Source of the DNA: Alteriqipengyuania lutimaris
GTDB lineage: Bacteria; Pseudomonadota; Alphaproteobacteria; Sphingomonadales; Sphingomonadaceae
DNA: 64,000 nt
Direction: 5' to 3'
NCBI RefSeq assembly: GCF_003363135.1
Contig: NZ_QRBB01000001.1
Coordinates: forward strand, 2,516,501-2,580,500
This document shows, piece by piece, positions 63,333 to 64,000 of this stretch. Both the position numbers and the translations under genes were made by a program. The notes beneath the pieces are model-generated. The model worked only from the letters and a program-made list of their open reading frames with translations. It made no database searches and had not been told where the DNA came from. Position 1 is the stretch's first letter; the number at the start of each line of letters is the position of its first letter.

Positions 63333-63960
63333 GGATCGTTGTGATGACTTCCGCGCCCAGCTTCTTGCGGATGCGCGTGACGAAGACCTCGATCGTGTTC
63401 GAATCGCGGTCGAAATCCTGATCGTAGATGTGCTCGATCAGCTCGGTGCGGCTGACCACCTTGCCCTTGTGGTGCATCAGGTAGCTCAGCAGCTTGTATT
63501 CCTGCGCGGTCAGCTTCACCGGATCGCCGCCACGCGTGACGCGGCCCGATCGCGTATCCAGCCGGACGTCGCCGGCGGTCAGCTCGCTGCTGGTGTTGCC
63601 CGAGGCACGACGGATCAGCGCGCGCAGGCGGGCGATCAGTTCTTCGGTCTGGAACGGCTTGGCGAGGTAATCGTCCGCGCCCGCGTCCAGTCCCGCGACC
63701 TTGTCCGACCAGCTGTCGCGCGCGGTCAGCACCAGCACGGGGAAGGTGCGGCCTTCCTTGCGCCACATGCCGAGCACGGTTAGCCCGTCGATCTCGGGCA
63801 GGCCGAGATCGAGGATCACTGCGTCGTAATTCTCGCTCGAGCCCAGGTAATGCCCGTCTTCCCCGTCGGTCGACAGGTCGACGGCATAGCCGTTCTGCTC
63901 GAGCGTCGATTTGAGCTGTTCGCCCAGCGTGGGCTCGTCTTCCACGATCAGGATGCGCAT
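63283..63960 (-). CDS. OmpR/PhoP-family response regulator
   Basis: 225 residues. Receiver domain with acidic pocket E7-D8, phosphorylation site D51 (AVILDLGLP), threonine in LTARD and lysine in AKPF. A winged helix DNA-binding domain follows (LTAQEYKLLSYLMHHKGKVVSR, TIEVFVTRIRKKL). Its partner kinase gene follows, overlapping its end. Confidence 0.95.
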   Translation of the reverse strand: MRILIVEDEPTLGEQLKSTLEQNGYAVDLSTDGEDGHYLGSSENYDAVILDLGLPEIDGLTVLGMWRKEGRTFPVLVLTARDSWSDKVAGLDAGADDYLAKPFQTEELIARLRALIRRASGNTSSELTAGDVRLDTRSGRVTRGGDPVKLTAQEYKLLSYLMHHKGKVVSRTELIEHIYDQDFDRDSNTIEVFVTRIRKKLGAEVITTIRGLGYSLDDPADAPRA

Positions 63961-63976
63961 TGGCGTCTTGTCCTCG

Positions 63977-64000
63977 TCACTCGCCCGGTTTCACGAACAC
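63977..64000 (-). CDS. Possible 3' end of a further gene of the two-component operon
   Basis: Entering the window on the minus strand, an open frame reads VFVKPGE and stops with TGA at 63979-63977, 16 bases before the response regulator ATG. The close spacing suggests the end of a co-transcribed upstream gene. PepSY-domain proteins often precede such regulators, but eight codons cannot show that. Confidence 0.3.
   Translation of the reverse strand: MFVKPGE

Overview
The window is a gene-dense, GC-rich piece of an alphaproteobacterial chromosome, most likely from Sphingomonadales, near Erythrobacter/Altererythrobacter (family Erythrobacteraceae). This rests on gene content and order: mltG-fabF-acpP, dapF-mtaB-ftsY-yciB, pyrH-frr-uppS-cdsA-dxr-rseP-bamA-skp-fabZ, rpsB-tsf, ccmCDEFGHI, a MipZ-type division ATPase, an NDUFS4-like complex I subunit, a cysteine-free L31 and a small-type SRP RNA beside dnaX-ybaB. 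The bamA-skp-fabZ run lacks the usual lpxD/lpxA/lpxB, which fits a lineage that replaces lipopolysaccharide with glycosphingolipids. No organism name is given, so the placement is inference.

Layout. 1-2.2 kb: fatty acid synthesis and the 5' part of mltG (minus strand). 2.3-5.2 kb: a secreted TPR protein and aspS. 5.4-8.6 kb: plus-strand rnd, oxyR and mipZ. 8.6-10.4 kb: a GGDEF protein and pgsA. 10.5-15.5 kb: an LplT-like transporter, a small membrane protein, a TPP enzyme, a CsbD stress protein, an SDR and an EVE protein. 15.7-21.2 kb: a GGDEF-EAL protein, then dapF-mtaB-ftsY-yciB. 21.2-28.7 kb: kup with a small membrane protein, and the tightly coupled cytochrome c maturation operon ccmCDEFGHI. 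28.8-31.6 kb: an amino-acid dehydrogenase, tRNA-His, a 2OG-Fe(II) oxygenase pair and rpmE. 31.7-41.3 kb: the envelope, isoprenoid and translation cluster read from pyrH down to fabZ. 41.5-45.3 kb: a phosphoesterase, a Gfo/Idh/MocA oxidoreductase, tsf and rpsB. 45.6-49.3 kb: a small membrane protein behind an SOS-box-like site, psd, a KAS III homologue, tRNA-Tyr, rlmB and HU. 49.5-55.1 kb: lon, ybaB, dnaX, a DUF4188 protein and SRP RNA. 55.2-58.7 kb: NDUFS4-like, hrpB, and an XRE regulator with its membrane partner. 58.8-59.6 kb: an orphan gene of lower GC. 59.8-64 kb: a polyprenyl synthase, two paralogous mini exported proteins, and an OmpR-type two-component system.

Most of the window is housekeeping. 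I did not find a defence system, prophage, IS element or CRISPR array. The more unusual signals are small: a 96-base palindromic repeat inserted in frame in hrpB; a GAAC-N7-GAAC (LexA-type) site before a small membrane protein gene; an EcfG-type stress promoter before csbD; twin operator-like sequences before the XRE cassette; a cluster of direct and inverted repeats upstream of lon; three different dispersed palindromic repeats; and an orphan membrane gene of foreign-looking composition.
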